This document shows positions 25,203 to 33,200 of a stretch of 64,000 nucleotides of DNA, piece by piece. Source of the DNA: Oscillospiraceae bacterium (GTDB lineage: Bacteria > Bacillota > Clostridia > Oscillospirales > Oscillospiraceae); the NCBI GenBank assembly GCA_017527825.1, contig JAFXPO010000047.1:62001-126000 (forward strand), read 5' to 3'. A program made the position numbers and the translations under genes. The notes under the pieces were generated by a model, which saw only the letters and a list, made by a program, of their open reading frames with translations, was not told the DNA's origin and searched no databases. The stretch's first letter is position 1. Each line of letters starts with the position of its first letter.

Positions 25203-26021
25203 ATGCGTATGGAAACGATCGGCTTCCTCGGAGGTGACGCGCGGATGGCGTATCTCGCGCGGCTGCTGGCAGCGGATGGATACGCGGTGCGTTCGTGGGG
25301 GCTGGCGGACGCGCCGAACGAGGTAGCGCCCAGCGAGGCGGCGACGGCGGAGCGGGTAATTCTGCCGGTGCCGCTGGCAAAGGAGGGAAAGCTCCACGGA
25401 ACGAGTCTGCCGCTGGACGATCTGTGGCAGCGCCTGAGCGTGAAGCAGCGCGTCTACGCGGGCGCGGTGCCGAAATCGGCATGGAATCCCATTCGGCGGC
25501 TGGGGCTGCATGTGACAGATTACTACGCCGACGAGGCGCTGACGGTGGCAAACGCCGCCGTGACCGCCGAAGGCGCGGTACAGACCGCCATGGAGCGTCT
25601 GAGCGTAACGCTGCGGGGTACTCCCTGCCTGGTGATCGGCTTCGGGCGGATCGGCAAGCTGCTCTCCCACGACCTCGCGGCGCTGGGCGCCGACGTCAGC
25701 GTCAGCGCGCGCCGGTTTGACGACTTCGCGTGGATCGACGCGCTGGGCTACCGCGCGCTGCACACGGAGCGGCTGGAGGGCAGGCTGGGGGGATTCCGGG
25801 CGATCTTCAACACCGTGCCGCATCCGGTGCTGACCGCACCGCTGCTTGCGCAGCTCCGGCATGATTGCGTGGTGGTGGAGCTTGCCTCGCTGCCTGGCGT
25901 TGAGGCGACGGGAAAGTTTTTGTATATCAAGGCAAACGGTCTGCCGGGCAAGACCGCGCCGGAAACGGCGGCGCGTGCACTGCGACAGACCCTGTATCGG
26001 ATTTGGGAGGAAGAAGCATGA
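25203..26021 (+). CDS. dpaA: Dipicolinate synthase subunit A (272 aa)
   Basis: Makes dipicolinic acid in the mother cell during sporulation, with DpaB. N-terminal IGFLGGDARMAYLARLLAADG and central CLVIGFGRIGKLLSHDLAALG are Rossmann-type nucleotide sites, and PKSAWNPIRRLG, YYADEALTVANAAVTAEGA and FNTVPHPVL match the SpoVFA family. Start among ATG 25203, ATG 25209 and GTG 25200 is ambiguous; 25203 has AGGGAG at good spacing. A weak sigma-K-like site (CACC ... CGTAGGCT, 25163-25190) lies upstream. The gene overlaps dpaB by 4 nt. Confidence 0.93.
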   Translation: MRMETIGFLGGDARMAYLARLLAADGYAVRSWGLADAPNEVAPSEAATAERVILPVPLAKEGKLHGTSLPLDDLWQRLSVKQRVYAGAVPKSAWNPIRRLGLHVTDYYADEALTVANAAVTAEGAVQTAMERLSVTLRGTPCLVIGFGRIGKLLSHDLAALGADVSVSARRFDDFAWIDALGYRALHTERLEGRLGGFRAIFNTVPHPVLTAPLLAQLRHDCVVVELASLPGVEATGKFLYIKANGLPGKTAPETAARALRQTLYRIWEEEA

Positions 26022-26578
26022 AACTGGGCTTTGCGCTGTGCGGCTCATTTTGTAACCACGCGGCGGTACTGAAAATCTACGAGCAGCTCTCTGAGCTGCA
26101 TCAGCTGGTTCCTATTCTCTCTGAGTGCGCCGCGTCCACCGACACCCGCTTCGGCACGGCGGAGCAGCTGATCGAGCGTCTGGAGTCTCTTGCCGGACGG
26201 CGCGCGATCCGCACCGTGGTGGAAGCGGAGCCGCTTGGCCCGTCCAACGCGCTGGACGCGCTGGTGATCGCGCCGTGCACGGGGAACACCCTCGCCAAAC
26301 TGGCGGCGGGCATGACCGACGGCGTGGTTCCCATGGCGGCAAAGTCGCACCTGCGCAACGGCAAGCCCGTGATTATCGCTCCGGCGACCAACGACGGACT
26401 CTCCGCTTCCGCGCCGAGCATTGCCGCACTGCTGAATCGAAAGCATTATTATTTCGTCCCCTTTGGGCAGGATGACGCGGAGAAGAAGCCCAACTCTCTG
26501 GTTGCGGACTTCACGCAGATCGAAGCGGCACTGGACGCCGCCCGCGCGGGGCGCCAGCTGCAGCCCATTCTGCTTTGA
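26018..26578 (+). CDS. dpaB: Dipicolinate synthase subunit B, flavoprotein (186 aa)
   Basis: ATG 26018 overlaps the dpaA stop and has GGGAGGAAG upstream. The flavoprotein (Pfam Flavoprotein / SpoVFB) opening KLGFALCGSFCNHAAVL and the segments PCTGNTLAKLAAGMTDG and PVIIAPATNDGLS place it in the dipicolinate synthase B family, which completes oxidation of dihydrodipicolinate with DpaA. The pair indicates a spore-forming host. A long stem terminator follows. Confidence 0.94.
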   Translation: MKLGFALCGSFCNHAAVLKIYEQLSELHQLVPILSECAASTDTRFGTAEQLIERLESLAGRRAIRTVVEAEPLGPSNALDALVIAPCTGNTLAKLAAGMTDGVVPMAAKSHLRNGKPVIIAPATNDGLSASAPSIAALLNRKHYYFVPFGQDDAEKKPNSLVADFTQIEAALDAARAGRQLQPILL

Positions 26579-26604
26579 GCCGGAACGCGGCGGGAGGATC
26601 AACG

Positions 26605-26652
26605 CCCTGTTAAAAGACGGCGGGCAAAAATGCCCGCCGTCTTTTGACAGGG
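26605..26652. terminator. Long-stem bidirectional terminator between dpaB and the suhB-like gene
   Basis: A 22-bp stem with one T-G pair: CCCTGT-T-AAAAGACGGCGGGCA (26605-26626), loop AAAA, and TGCCCGCCGTCTTTT-G-ACAGGG (26631-26652). It lies between convergent genes; it may also act as an mRNA 3' stabiliser. Confidence 0.88.
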
Positions 26653-26654
26653 TC

Positions 26655-27443
26655 TTATACGCGGGGAAGATAATCCTCCTTCGACACCCCTTGTGAGGCG
26701 CACAGGACGGAGCTGGGTCCGTCCCAGGTGAGCGCGTTGCCTGCAAGGTCAGTGATCCGGCAGCCCGCCTCCATCGCGATGAGTCCCGCGGCGGCGTAGT
26801 CCCAGAGCTGGAGCTGCATCTCAAAAAACAGACCTACGGTACCCATAGCGACGTTGCACAAATCCCACGCCGCCGTACCCGTGCGCCGCAGATCGATGCA
26901 GCGTGGCAGATAGTCGGCGCACAGCGCGAAGGTTCGTGCGCTCAGCTCCGGCAAATACGGCGCGGTGCCAAACATGACGAGACTGCGTCGCAGCGGCTCG
27001 TCCGAGGAGCGGATGGGCTTGCCGTTGCACCATGCGCCTTCGCCTTGGGCGGCGGTGAGCATCGTGTCGCTGTAGGGATTGTACACCACGGCGAGATACG
27101 GTTTCCCGCGGCACAGCAGCGCGACGGACGTGACGGACGGACGAAACCCGGTAACAAAGTTCGTCGTGCCGTCGATGGGGTCGATGCAGAAAGCGTAGCC
27201 GTGCCGGTCAGCCTCGGTGAAGGCATCCGCGCCGTCCTCCTCACCGATGAAGCGGGCTTCCGGCAGCAGCGCCCCCAGCGTTTCAAAGAGGTACGCCTGC
27301 ACCCGCTTATCGTAGACGGTGACAAAGTTGGCGTGTCCCTCCTTTTCCATGGTGTTGGCACGGATGTCCGCGGCTTCCAACATGATCCGTCCCGCCTGAC
27401 GCGCGGCGTCTTCGATTCCGGCAAGCAATGTGGCAGTGTTCAT
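26655..27443 (-). CDS. Inositol monophosphatase family protein, SuhB-like (262 aa)
   Basis: Metal and catalytic motifs: IGEEDG, DPIDGTTNFVTGF and the C-terminal WDYAAAGLIAMEAG. This is the inositol-monophosphatase fold, which hydrolyses inositol-1-phosphate or related phosphates such as NADP or 3'-phosphoadenosine derivatives. Length is normal. Its stop lies three bases after the long terminator stem. ATG 27443 has CAAGGAGACG upstream. It is divergent from the DUF4342 gene, with a 16-bp palindrome between them. Confidence 0.9.
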   Translation of the reverse strand: MNTATLLAGIEDAARQAGRIMLEAADIRANTMEKEGHANFVTVYDKRVQAYLFETLGALLPEARFIGEEDGADAFTEADRHGYAFCIDPIDGTTNFVTGFRPSVTSVALLCRGKPYLAVVYNPYSDTMLTAAQGEGAWCNGKPIRSSDEPLRRSLVMFGTAPYLPELSARTFALCADYLPRCIDLRRTGTAAWDLCNVAMGTVGLFFEMQLQLWDYAAAGLIAMEAGCRITDLAGNALTWDGPSSVLCASQGVSKEDYLPRV

Positions 27444-27484
27444 AAAAGCGTCTCCTTGCGATTATGTCATAAGATGGGGCAAAC

Positions 27485-27500
27485 ATGCGTGTTCACGCAT
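27485..27500. promoter_or_regulatory. 16-bp palindrome ATGCGTG-TT-CACGCAT in a divergent promoter region
   Basis: A perfect inverted repeat 42 bp upstream of the suhB-like gene and just upstream of the candidate -35 of the DUF4342 gene. No T-tract follows, so an operator is more likely than a terminator. Confidence 0.5.
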
Positions 27501-27502
27501 CG

Positions 27503-27532
27503 TTCACACTTTCGTGATGAATGTGCCATAAT
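27503..27532 (+). promoter_or_regulatory. Candidate promoter of the DUF4342 gene
   Basis: -35 TTCACA (27503-27508), 18-bp spacer, -10 CATAAT (27527-27532). It matches consensus at 5 of 6 and 5 of 6 bases, with slightly long spacing. Confidence 0.45.
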
Positions 27533-27603
27533 TCTGTGCTATGGTAGTGCCATACCCAAAGAGGAACCACGATACGGGTACTGATGAGAAGGAGGAAATG
27601 AAC

Positions 27604-28038
27604 ATGGAAATCACACTGGAAATGGTCGATCAGGTGCGCGAGCGCACAGGCGTAACCTATCAGGAAGCCAAGGAGGCGCTGGAAGCCGCCAACGGCAACG
27701 TGGTAGACGCGATCATCGCCATTGAACATGAAAACGGCGTCAACATCGACGTCAACGAGAAGATCAACAATCTGGTCGAAAAGATCAAGGGCGCGGTCAA
27801 GAAGGGCAACGTCAACCGCATCCGTGTCCTGCGCGGCGAGGATGAACTGGCGAACATTCCCGTGAACGCGGGCATTGCCGGCGGTGTACTGGGCGTTCTG
27901 GCAGGACCGGCGGTTCTGTTCTCGGCGGCGATTGCCGGCGCGGTGGCAAAATTCGGCTTCAACTGCCGCTTTGAGATCGTCAAGGAGGATGGCAGCGTGG
28001 AGGAAATCCTCGGCGACGAGGAAACCCCCGAAGAATAA
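27604..28038 (+). CDS. UBA-like plus DUF4342 domain protein (144 aa)
   Basis: ATG 27604 has AAGGAGG at normal spacing; ATG 27598 is too close. Residues 4-40 form a three-helix UBA/TS-N-like domain (VRERTGVTYQEAKEALEAA ... DAIIAIE), like the N-terminus of EF-Ts. The C-terminal DUF4342 part is a small beta-rich domain with a Gly/Ala-rich hydrophobic stretch (AGIAGGVLGVLAGPAVLFS) and an acidic tail. Function unknown in Clostridia. A monocistronic gene. Confidence 0.85.
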   Translation: MEITLEMVDQVRERTGVTYQEAKEALEAANGNVVDAIIAIEHENGVNIDVNEKINNLVEKIKGAVKKGNVNRIRVLRGEDELANIPVNAGIAGGVLGVLAGPAVLFSAAIAGAVAKFGFNCRFEIVKEDGSVEEILGDEETPEE

Positions 28039-28048
28039 GCGGTTTCTG

Positions 28049-28369
28049 TTACAGAATCATCGGGAGGGCGCGGACACAATGCGCGTCCATATTCACATGG
28101 GTCGCGTCCACAAACGTCACGCCCTCGCCCTTGAGCAGCTCTACCTGACGGTTCGCGCCGCCGAAGGCAAAGGCGCTGGACACCTCGCCATCCCGCTTCA
28201 CGACGCGGTGGCAGGGGATGACGCCCGGCTGCGGATTCCCATGCAGCGCGTAACCCACGACCCGCGAGAGGCGTTTGTTGCCGATCGCCTCCGCGATCTG
28301 ACCGTAGGTGGCAACGCTGCCCTCCGGGATCAGCTTCACCGCTTCATACACTTTATCAAATGTTGTCAT
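28049..28369 (-). CDS. Compact MGMT-type methyltransferase domain protein (106 aa)
   Basis: ATG 28369 is chosen over an in-frame upstream start; a clean -10 TATAAT sits at 28402-28407. The sequence is just the DNA-binding/active-site half of O6-alkylguanine-DNA alkyltransferase: SVATYGQIAEAIGNKRLSR (helix-turn-helix), GYALHGNPQPGVIPCHRVV and GANRQVELLKGEG. The reactive Cys of PCHRV is kept, unlike the Trp of ATL proteins, so alkyl transfer is possible. It lacks the N-terminal domain of the usual 160-180 residue enzymes. It probably acts in alkylation-damage repair or signalling. Confidence 0.88.
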   Translation of the reverse strand: MTTFDKVYEAVKLIPEGSVATYGQIAEAIGNKRLSRVVGYALHGNPQPGVIPCHRVVKRDGEVSSAFAFGGANRQVELLKGEGVTFVDATHVNMDAHCVRALPMIL

Positions 28370-28420
28370 GCTTCCCGCCCCTTCCCAGTAAAACCGCAAG
28401 TATTATATCGCATTTCGTGC

Positions 28421-28452
28421 AAAAAAGAAACGCCTTACGGCGTTTCTTTTTT
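28421..28452. terminator. Bidirectional terminator overlapping the end of the ACS-like gene
   Basis: Perfect 14-bp stem AAAAAAGAAACGCC / GGCGTTTCTTTTTT around TTAC (28435-28438). On the minus strand it ends the redox operon, and the stop codon of that gene lies in the loop. Confidence 0.88.
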
Positions 28453-29160
28453 GCTTTTCATGCCAAAATGCATCTCCCGCATGCCCTCCACCTCGTCGCA
28501 GACAGGTTTGAGGCTGCACGAGCCGCAGTCCGTGGGGATACCCTCCAGAATGTGCGTCAGTGTTTTGGTGATATCATCCACCTTCTTCGCGGTCCTGACC
28601 AGCTCGGACACCGCCGCATGGTCGGTGACGAACACGATCTGCACGCGCCGGACGTGCTCATTTCTGTGGTAGCCCTTGATGTATGCCGAACCGACGGCGC
28701 GGAAGTCGATGCCGCGGCTGACGGCGGTCTTGCTCAGGCGCACCTGCTCGCGGTTGCTCTCCGACGAAATGCGCACCATGTAGCCCTCCGGGAACACATG
28801 GTACTTGACAAACTCCATGTCCCGGATCGCCTGATAGGCGGCTTCGTCGTCTCCGCCGAGGTCATCCGTCAGCAGGAAGGCAAGGCGCGCGAAGGACACG
28901 TCTCCGCGCAGCTCCGGCAAGTCCTTACCGTAGAGCAGTATCTCATCCTTCGGGACAAGCGCCTCGTCGCTCGTGACACAGGTGAAGTTCGCCGACGGAC
29001 AGCCGCTGCCGCCCAGCTCAAACGCCGCGTCGCGGAGCATGACCAGTTCGCTCTCACCGGTGTCGCGCCACGCCCGCGCGGGATCATAGTCCCACTGCCG
29101 CGGCGCCGCGCCCTCAAATAGAGCGCGGGTCGCGGTAATCATCGCGTTATACAGTTCCAT
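28435..29160 (-). CDS. Stand-alone acetyl-CoA synthase middle-domain-like protein with Cys motif (241 aa)
   Basis: Not annotated by one motif but by segment order. AFELGGSGCPSANF, ALVPKDEILLYGKDLPEL, EFVKYHVFPEGYMVRIS, REQVRLSKTAVSRGIDFRAVG and HVRRVQIVFVTD follow the order of the second domain of the acetyl-CoA synthase beta subunit (CdhC/AcsB) as I remember it (VSKDAVAKGFRF, VDRVQVTIFTD). A Cys triad CGSCSLKPVC (C-x2-C-x5-C) comes where ACS has its first cluster-A cysteines, then the protein stops. The N-terminal CODH-contact domain and the Ni-site C-terminal domain are absent. A metal- or CoA-related function is inferred. It is the last gene of the operon. Confidence 0.65.
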   Translation of the reverse strand: MELYNAMITATRALFEGAAPRQWDYDPARAWRDTGESELVMLRDAAFELGGSGCPSANFTCVTSDEALVPKDEILLYGKDLPELRGDVSFARLAFLLTDDLGGDDEAAYQAIRDMEFVKYHVFPEGYMVRISSESNREQVRLSKTAVSRGIDFRAVGSAYIKGYHRNEHVRRVQIVFVTDHAAVSELVRTAKKVDDITKTLTHILEGIPTDCGSCSLKPVCDEVEGMREMHFGMKSKKETP

Positions 29161-29163
29161 GGG

Positions 29164-29331
29164 CTAGAATTTGATGTCCACGTTCTTGCGGTCGTGGATG
29201 CGGTTGACCTGCGTATAGACCCAGCCCAGCACCTTCTGGTCAAGGTTCCAGAAATACACGACAAACAGCACCGCCACAACAGCAAACAGAATCTTGAAGA
29301 TCGTCCAGAGGACGTTCAGCACAGTCTTCAT
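29164..29331 (-). CDS. Small single-helix membrane protein in the redox operon (55 aa)
   Basis: A gene of 55 codons between the activator (17-bp gap) and the ACS-like gene (3-bp gap). ATG 29331 has GGAGG five bases upstream. One membrane helix (about residues 7-28, VLWTIFKILFAVVAVLFVVY) and a basic, hydrophilic tail (VYTQVNRIHDRKNVDIKF). Unrecognised. It could dock the redox complex to the membrane, which is inference from position alone. Confidence 0.75.
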   Translation of the reverse strand: MKTVLNVLWTIFKILFAVVAVLFVVYFWNLDQKVLGWVYTQVNRIHDRKNVDIKF

Positions 29332-29348
29332 AATAACCTCCGCCTGAT

Positions 29349-30149
29349 TTAAGCGCTCTTCTTGGCAAGCCCCTTCTGGCGGGCGTACTCCGCCGCGCCC
29401 AGCGCGCCCATGAGCTGCGGGTCGGTCTTGAGTTCGACGACCTTGAGCTTCAATACATGCTCGATCGCCTGCTTGAGACCGTCGTTCTTGGCACAGCCGC
29501 CGGTGAGCGTGATGCTGTCCACTGCGCCCGCCTTCTTCGCCATGACGAAGCAGCGCTTCGCCACCGCCATCTGGATGCCCGCGGCGATCTCGTCCATCGG
29601 CTTGCCCTCGCCCACGAGGGTGATGACCTCAGACTCGGCAAACACGGTGCACTGCGCAGTGATGGGGATGACGTTCTTCGCGCCGAGCGACAGCTTGGAA
29701 AACTCAGGCAGCGTCATTTCAAACGAGCGCGCCATCGCCTCATAGAAGCGGCCTGTACCGGCGGCGCACTTGTCGTTCATGGCGAAGTTCTTCACCGTGC
29801 CGTCGGAATCGATGCTGATGCCCTTGACGTCCTGCCCGCCAATGTCGATGATCGCCTTCACGTCAGGGTTGGTAATGTGCACGCCCATGGCGTGACAGGA
29901 GATTTCAGAGATGTTCTCATCCGCAAACGGTACCTTATTGCGGCCGTAGCCTGTGCCGATGAGGTATTCAAGTTCTTTGGAATCCTTGAGTCCCGCGCTC
30001 TTGCAGACCTCCTCCATCGCCAGCGTCGCGCTGATCTCGGAGTTGATCTTGGAGCGGATGGTGGTGTCGGCAACGATCTTGCCGGTTTCGTCCAGAATGA
30101 CCGCCTTGGTGTATGTGGAGCCTACGTCGCAGCCGCCGAAGTATTTCAT
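29349..30149 (-). CDS. ATP-dependent dehydratase/DCCP activator, HgdC-like (266 aa)
   Basis: ASKHA-fold ATPase of the acyl-CoA dehydratase activase family. ATP sites: GCDVGSTYTKAV (phosphate 1), DIGGQDVK (phosphate 2) and TGGCAKNDGL (adenosine region). The two cysteines that bridge the [4Fe-4S] cluster between monomers are in NDKCAAGTGRF and TAQCTVFAESE. Family members form homodimers that use ATP to raise an electron from ferredoxin onto an HgdAB- or double-cubane-type partner. The partners are encoded directly upstream. GGGAG precedes the ATG. Confidence 0.94.
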   Translation of the reverse strand: MKYFGGCDVGSTYTKAVILDETGKIVADTTIRSKINSEISATLAMEEVCKSAGLKDSKELEYLIGTGYGRNKVPFADENISEISCHAMGVHITNPDVKAIIDIGGQDVKGISIDSDGTVKNFAMNDKCAAGTGRFYEAMARSFEMTLPEFSKLSLGAKNVIPITAQCTVFAESEVITLVGEGKPMDEIAAGIQMAVAKRCFVMAKKAGAVDSITLTGGCAKNDGLKQAIEHVLKLKVVELKTDPQLMGALGAAEYARQKGLAKKSA

Positions 30150-30190
30150 AGTTTATTCTCCCCCAAATTCATTTTAGTTTCATTGTATCT

Positions 30191-31975
30191 TTACCACGTT
30201 GCATCGTCTTCGAAATCGACCAGCGATTCGTCGATGGGCGTCGCGCCCATGACCGTGTACATGAACTCGTTGATCTTGTCGCGCATGGCGCGGCGGGAGA
30301 CAGTACGCGGGTCCATCAGGTCATGCTCGATCCAGACCATCTTGTAGTCCTTTTGCCGCGCCTGCTCGTCAAGGAGGCCCTGCAGCGTCGCCATGTTCTT
30401 GCACGCGACGTTCTGATACATGAGGATCATGTCGACCTTCCAGATTTCGCACTGACGCCACAGCTCGTTGACGACGTTGTGATAACCGCCGTTGGTGTGG
30501 CGGCGCATGACCATGCGCTCATAGAGGCGGGCGAGGTCTTGCAGCGCAAGCTCCTTGTCCTCAGTCTCCAGCGGACGGGTAAAGTTCAGGCTTTCCATCT
30601 CCACCAGCACGTCCACGCCCCAGCAGTTTGCGATCCAGTTGGTGAGGTTTGCGTAGTAGTGCGCCGGACACGACCAGACGATCGCGCGGTACTTCATCTT
30701 GCCGCGCCACGCCTCCTCGCGCTTTTCATACGCCTCAAGCATGATCTTGTTGACCTTTTCAAAGGTCTTGATGACGCGCGGGTCAGCGCCGCCGTCCATC
30801 TCATAGTTCCACTTGCGGAACAGTTCATAGCAGGGACCGATGAGCTGCGGGTACGGGGTCTGGTTGACCTCCCACTTTTGCAGCTCGTACTGGGTCTCCA
30901 GATTGAAGCGCTTCATCTGCTTGAAGTACGCGTCCCAGTTCCACTTCGCGCCGGTGGTCTCCTCGATGAACTTGATGCAGTGCTTGATGTCCTCCGCCGC
31001 GTCCTCGACGGTTTCCTCGTACTCGTAGCGCACGGGGAAGGTCAGGTGGAACACCGGCAGGTTCGGGAACCGCCGCGCCATGTAGGACGACGCCATGGTA
31101 GAGCCGTCGCACGGCATGGAGCTGGAAATGAAGCAGGAGCCCATGTGCGGCAGGGCGTCGGTAACGATGGCGCCGCACTCGCTCGACGGCACCGGGCAGG
31201 TGTCGGACGGAAGCCCGAAGCTCTCCACCGCGTCAATGTATGGCACGCAGGTGAGCTGGTCGACCTCGGAGACGAGGAACACCGGCAGCAGCTGGTACGG
31301 GATGCCGAGCAGATCGGGGAAGCCCGCCATGATCTGTCCCATGGTCATCTCATCGAAGAGCACGACCTTTTTGTTCAGCTCGGTGGCGTTGCCGTTCTTC
31401 TCGTCGCACTTGGCGAGGAACACCAGATTCTCCGCCACATAGCGGAAAATGTCATAGATCAGCAGATGACTCATGCGCAGCGCACTGCCCCGCTGTCCCA
31501 GCGTGTTCTTGTCCATAAACGAATGGGCGCAGAAATAGGAGATCATCCAGCGGTAATACAGCGTCGCGTTGAGCGAAGGTACCAGGTCCTTGCTGAACGT
31601 GCCGAGGAACATGCCCCACATGCGCAGCCATTCATAGAAGTCGTAGGCGGTGTCGCCTACGCCGCGCCACTCGCGGCGGACGGTCGCCATGCAGCCGGAG
31701 CGGTAGAGCTTACCCAGCTTCTTCTCGCCGTTGAGGATGACGTCCTTGCGCTCGTCGTTGCTCATGGCGGCGAACGCCTTTGCTTCGTCGGCAATGCGCT
31801 TGCCGGTAAGCGTCAGGTTCTTTTTGTGCCGCGCGGCGACGGCGCGCCAGTCGGTCTCCCGGAGCATATCGCCGATGATGCCGCCAACCTCCTTGAGGTT
31901 TTTTGCCTGCGCTTTCCAGTCGATGTGATCCTTGTAGCGCCAAAACGACGGATTCGGGAATTTCGTCTCAGCCAT
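30191..31975 (-). CDS. HgdB-like 2-hydroxyacyl-CoA dehydratase family subunit, large (594 aa)
   Basis: Recognised by context and by HGD-D-like segments: GIPYQLLPVFLVSEVDQL, a Cys-rich stretch SSECGAIVTDALPHMGSCF and SSSMPCDGSTMASSYMARRF, and a Cys-containing RAIVWSCPAHYY. Family enzymes hold a [4Fe-4S] or, in double-cubane cluster proteins, an [8Fe-9S] cluster. At 594 residues it is far larger than HgdA/HgdB (about 370-480), with an N-terminal extension of about 90 residues that is basic. It overlaps the other subunit by 8 nt. I cannot say whether it makes a true dehydratase; cluster ligands need alignment. Confidence 0.78.
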   Translation of the reverse strand: MAETKFPNPSFWRYKDHIDWKAQAKNLKEVGGIIGDMLRETDWRAVAARHKKNLTLTGKRIADEAKAFAAMSNDERKDVILNGEKKLGKLYRSGCMATVRREWRGVGDTAYDFYEWLRMWGMFLGTFSKDLVPSLNATLYYRWMISYFCAHSFMDKNTLGQRGSALRMSHLLIYDIFRYVAENLVFLAKCDEKNGNATELNKKVVLFDEMTMGQIMAGFPDLLGIPYQLLPVFLVSEVDQLTCVPYIDAVESFGLPSDTCPVPSSECGAIVTDALPHMGSCFISSSMPCDGSTMASSYMARRFPNLPVFHLTFPVRYEYEETVEDAAEDIKHCIKFIEETTGAKWNWDAYFKQMKRFNLETQYELQKWEVNQTPYPQLIGPCYELFRKWNYEMDGGADPRVIKTFEKVNKIMLEAYEKREEAWRGKMKYRAIVWSCPAHYYANLTNWIANCWGVDVLVEMESLNFTRPLETEDKELALQDLARLYERMVMRRHTNGGYHNVVNELWRQCEIWKVDMILMYQNVACKNMATLQGLLDEQARQKDYKMVWIEHDLMDPRTVSRRAMRDKINEFMYTVMGATPIDESLVDFEDDATW

Positions 31976-33200
31976 TGCTTGCCGCCTCCTTCGCCTGATG
32001 GATACGCTTGATCTCCAGCGACTCCACGAACGCCTGGAAGCGTGTGCGGAGCTGACCGGAGGTGCGAGCGTTGTACGGGCGGTCGATGGACAGCACCGGC
32101 CAACCGTATTCCTCGTTCATGATGTGGCTCACCAGCGCGCGCTCAAAGCCCCAGTAGTCGCAGAATTTCATCTGCTCGTAGATAATGCCGTCGGCGTGGA
32201 ACTTTTTCGCCAGCTTGTCCGCAGTCTCACGGCGCTGGAGCACCTTGTCGTCCGCGATGTAGCGTGCGCACTCGGAATGGCGCATGTAATGCTCGCAGAT
32301 TTGCGTCAGCACGTCGTCGGTATCGTTCAGCTCGATGACCTCGCGCCCCGGCGTGGAGCCGTAGCAATAGCGGTCAGACACCACGAACGCCCCCGCCTCC
32401 TCGATCATCTTCGTCAGCGACGGATCGTCGATCTCGCTGCCGACGATGGCGACGCGGGCACGGTACCACGGCTTGTCGTCCGCCTCGCGCGCCTTGATCT
32501 CCGCCAGCGTTTCGCGCAGCAGCGGCAGAATCAGGTACTTCGGACATGTGTAACTCACCAGATTGAGGATGTGGAACTCGTAGCCCGTGACAGGCGGGTT
32601 CTCCAGCGCACGCATCTCGCCGATCTCGCTGATGATGCGGCAAACCTCGTTGTGCTCCTCCACCGCCTTGCGCAGCGCGGCGTCCGAAGTATCGACATGG
32701 TAGTTGTCCTCCATGTAGTTGAGCAGGCGGTGCTTCATCTGCTTGACGTACTGGCGGATGGTGTAGTCCTCGATCTTGAACGGCACGTCCACATGGCTGA
32801 CGAACATCTTAGGCTTTTCATTGAGCTTGAGCAGTTCAAAATGCTCATAGAAGCGGTTCATCATGGAACAGGCGTCCACACCGGCAAGCCCGTCGAGGAA
32901 GTTGTAGCCGCCCTCAATGCTGCGCTCCAGCAGCGCGCGGGCAAACTCGCAGGTGTAGTTCGACATGTAGTAGGTCGCCATGTCGATCGATCCCGTGCGC
33001 GGCGCGCGCAGGCGCACGGAGAAGCAGCTGCCCAGATTCAGCAGCACTTCGGGGATGTGGTAACAGGTGTAGCCGATGGCGAGCTTGCCCTCCGCCTGCG
33101 CCTGTTGTACCAGCTCGTTGTTTGCCTCCTCCAGCAGGTTCTCAAAGTAGATTAAATGCTTGAGATCCTTCAAATGGTACACCTCTCTTCCTTTTCTCAT
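31968..33200 (-). CDS. HgdB-like 2-hydroxyacyl-CoA dehydratase family subunit, small (410 aa)
   Basis: HGD-D family with conserved Cys at expected places: GYTCYHIPEVLLNLG (the CxxxPxxLxxA/LG motif), MSNYTCEFARALLE, GVDACSMMNRFYEHFE and KFCDYWGFER near the C-terminus. Length is that of HgdA/B or DCCP subunits. The start overlaps the CooC-like stop (ATGA) at 33200; SD there is weak, and GTG 33182 after GGAAGAGAG is an alternative. With the 594-residue partner it should form the acceptor of electrons from the HgdC-like activator. Confidence 0.85.
   Translation of the reverse strand: MRKGREVYHLKDLKHLIYFENLLEEANNELVQQAQAEGKLAIGYTCYHIPEVLLNLGSCFSVRLRAPRTGSIDMATYYMSNYTCEFARALLERSIEGGYNFLDGLAGVDACSMMNRFYEHFELLKLNEKPKMFVSHVDVPFKIEDYTIRQYVKQMKHRLLNYMEDNYHVDTSDAALRKAVEEHNEVCRIISEIGEMRALENPPVTGYEFHILNLVSYTCPKYLILPLLRETLAEIKAREADDKPWYRARVAIVGSEIDDPSLTKMIEEAGAFVVSDRYCYGSTPGREVIELNDTDDVLTQICEHYMRHSECARYIADDKVLQRRETADKLAKKFHADGIIYEQMKFCDYWGFERALVSHIMNEEYGWPVLSIDRPYNARTSGQLRTRFQAFVESLEIKRIHQAKEAASNG

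Noticed and set aside
30191-33200. A simple glutamate-fermentation dehydratase (HgdA/HgdB) operon
   Set aside because: No CoA-transferase or glutaconate decarboxylase gene is here, and CooC plus the ACS-like gene do not belong to that pathway.
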